A program made the translations under genes and the position numbers. The notes below the pieces were generated by a model. It had not been told where the DNA came from. It saw nothing but the letters and a program-made list of their open reading frames with translations, and ran no database searches. A stretch of 15,304 nt of DNA from DASZTV01 sp035548125 (GTDB lineage: Bacteria > Actinomycetota > Actinomycetes > JAFAQI01), in the NCBI GenBank assembly GCA_035548125.1, contig DASZTV010000087.1:1-15304 (forward strand), read 5' to 3'. Below are positions 15,059 through 15,304 of the stretch, in pieces. Numbering within the stretch: position 1 is the first letter of the stretch; every line of letters begins with the position of its first letter.

Positions 15059-15304
15059 CGCTCACCGCTTCGGTCGAGGAGTCGATCTGCTCGCCGAGGT
15101 AGGCCTCGAGTACCTTCGGGTCGTCGCGGACCTGGTCGGGCGTTCCGGTCGCGATGCAGCGCCCGAAGTCGAGGACGACGATCCGGTCGCACACCGCCAT
15201 CACGAGGTCCATGTGGTGCTCGACGAGCAGCACCGAGGTGCGTTGCTTGAGGTCGCGGATCAGGTCGCTGAGCTCAGCCATCTCCTGGCTCGACAACCCG
15301 GAGG
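15051..15304 (-). CDS. livG: ABC transporter ATP-binding protein, LivG type, N-terminus beyond the window
   Basis: Only the last 84 residues lie in the window. They begin in the D-loop (SGLSSQEMAEL) and hold the switch region RTSVLLVEHHMDLVMAVCDRIVVLDFG with the H-loop His in VEHHM, then IATGTPDQVRDDPKVLEAYLG, the standard LivG/LptB-like C-terminus. The tail EQIDSSTEAVSGD is short and acidic. Unlike LivF it keeps the H-loop His, so it should supply a catalytic site. The stop TAG overlaps the livF GTG region by eight bases, indicating coupled translation. Confidence 0.93.
   Translation of the reverse strand, partial: SGLSSQEMAELSDLIRDLKQRTSVLLVEHHMDLVMAVCDRIVVLDFGRCIATGTPDQVRDDPKVLEAYLGEQIDSSTEAVSGD

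Overview
The window is a stretch of GC-rich actinobacterial chromosome (third codon positions are almost always G or C). It carries 18 supported protein-coding genes, two of them cut by the window edges. I see no rRNA, tRNA, CRISPR array, transposase or integrase. The best taxonomic clue is gene neighbourhood. An HNH-nuclease gene lies divergent to a group II truncated haemoglobin (glbO), and ettA lies just downstream of a second single-strand-binding protein. As I recall, both pairs also occur in Mycobacterium tuberculosis (Rv2469c/Rv2470 and Rv2477c/Rv2478c), so this is probably a vertically inherited core region of a high-GC actinomycete. I cannot name the genus.

Left block (1-3294, minus strand): HNH protein, DUF4232-type lipoprotein, amidase-signature hydrolase, small membrane protein and a DUF5130-like protein follow one another with gaps of 2-33 bases or a short overlap, so they may form one operon. 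glbO (plus) diverges from the HNH gene over about 57 bases and converges with a secreted streptogrisin-like serine protease.

Middle block (3781-7587, minus strand): ssb paralogue, ettA, a trans-aconitate methyltransferase-like gene (tam) and the protease run in one direction with very tight junctions. Two junctions are odd. tam has no ATG, GTG or TTG upstream of its SAM-binding motif and appears to start at CTG, in the same frame as and just after the ettA stop. The tam/protease junction contains a 16-base direct repeat that creates an 8-codon mini-ORF linked to both genes by ATGA overlaps.

Plus-strand pair (7733-9241): two short-chain dehydrogenases joined by an ideal Shine-Dalgarno sequence. 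They converge on a phosphotransferase gene across a 90-base element with 18-base perfect inverted arms, probably a bidirectional terminator.

Right block (9354-15304, minus strand): a complete ABC importer set of the branched-chain amino-acid (HAAT/Liv) type, in the order livG (partial), livF, livH, livM and substrate-binding lipoprotein. A strong hairpin follows, then a PaaI-like thioesterase and an APH/ACAD10-type phosphotransferase. With the two SDR genes this suggests import and CoA-linked breakdown of an organic acid, but the substrate cannot be read from the sequence.

Most of the window is ordinary. The second-look items are the start and junction anomalies, the 90-base palindromic element, and the possible acid-catabolism module. 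No clear new defence or mobile system was found.
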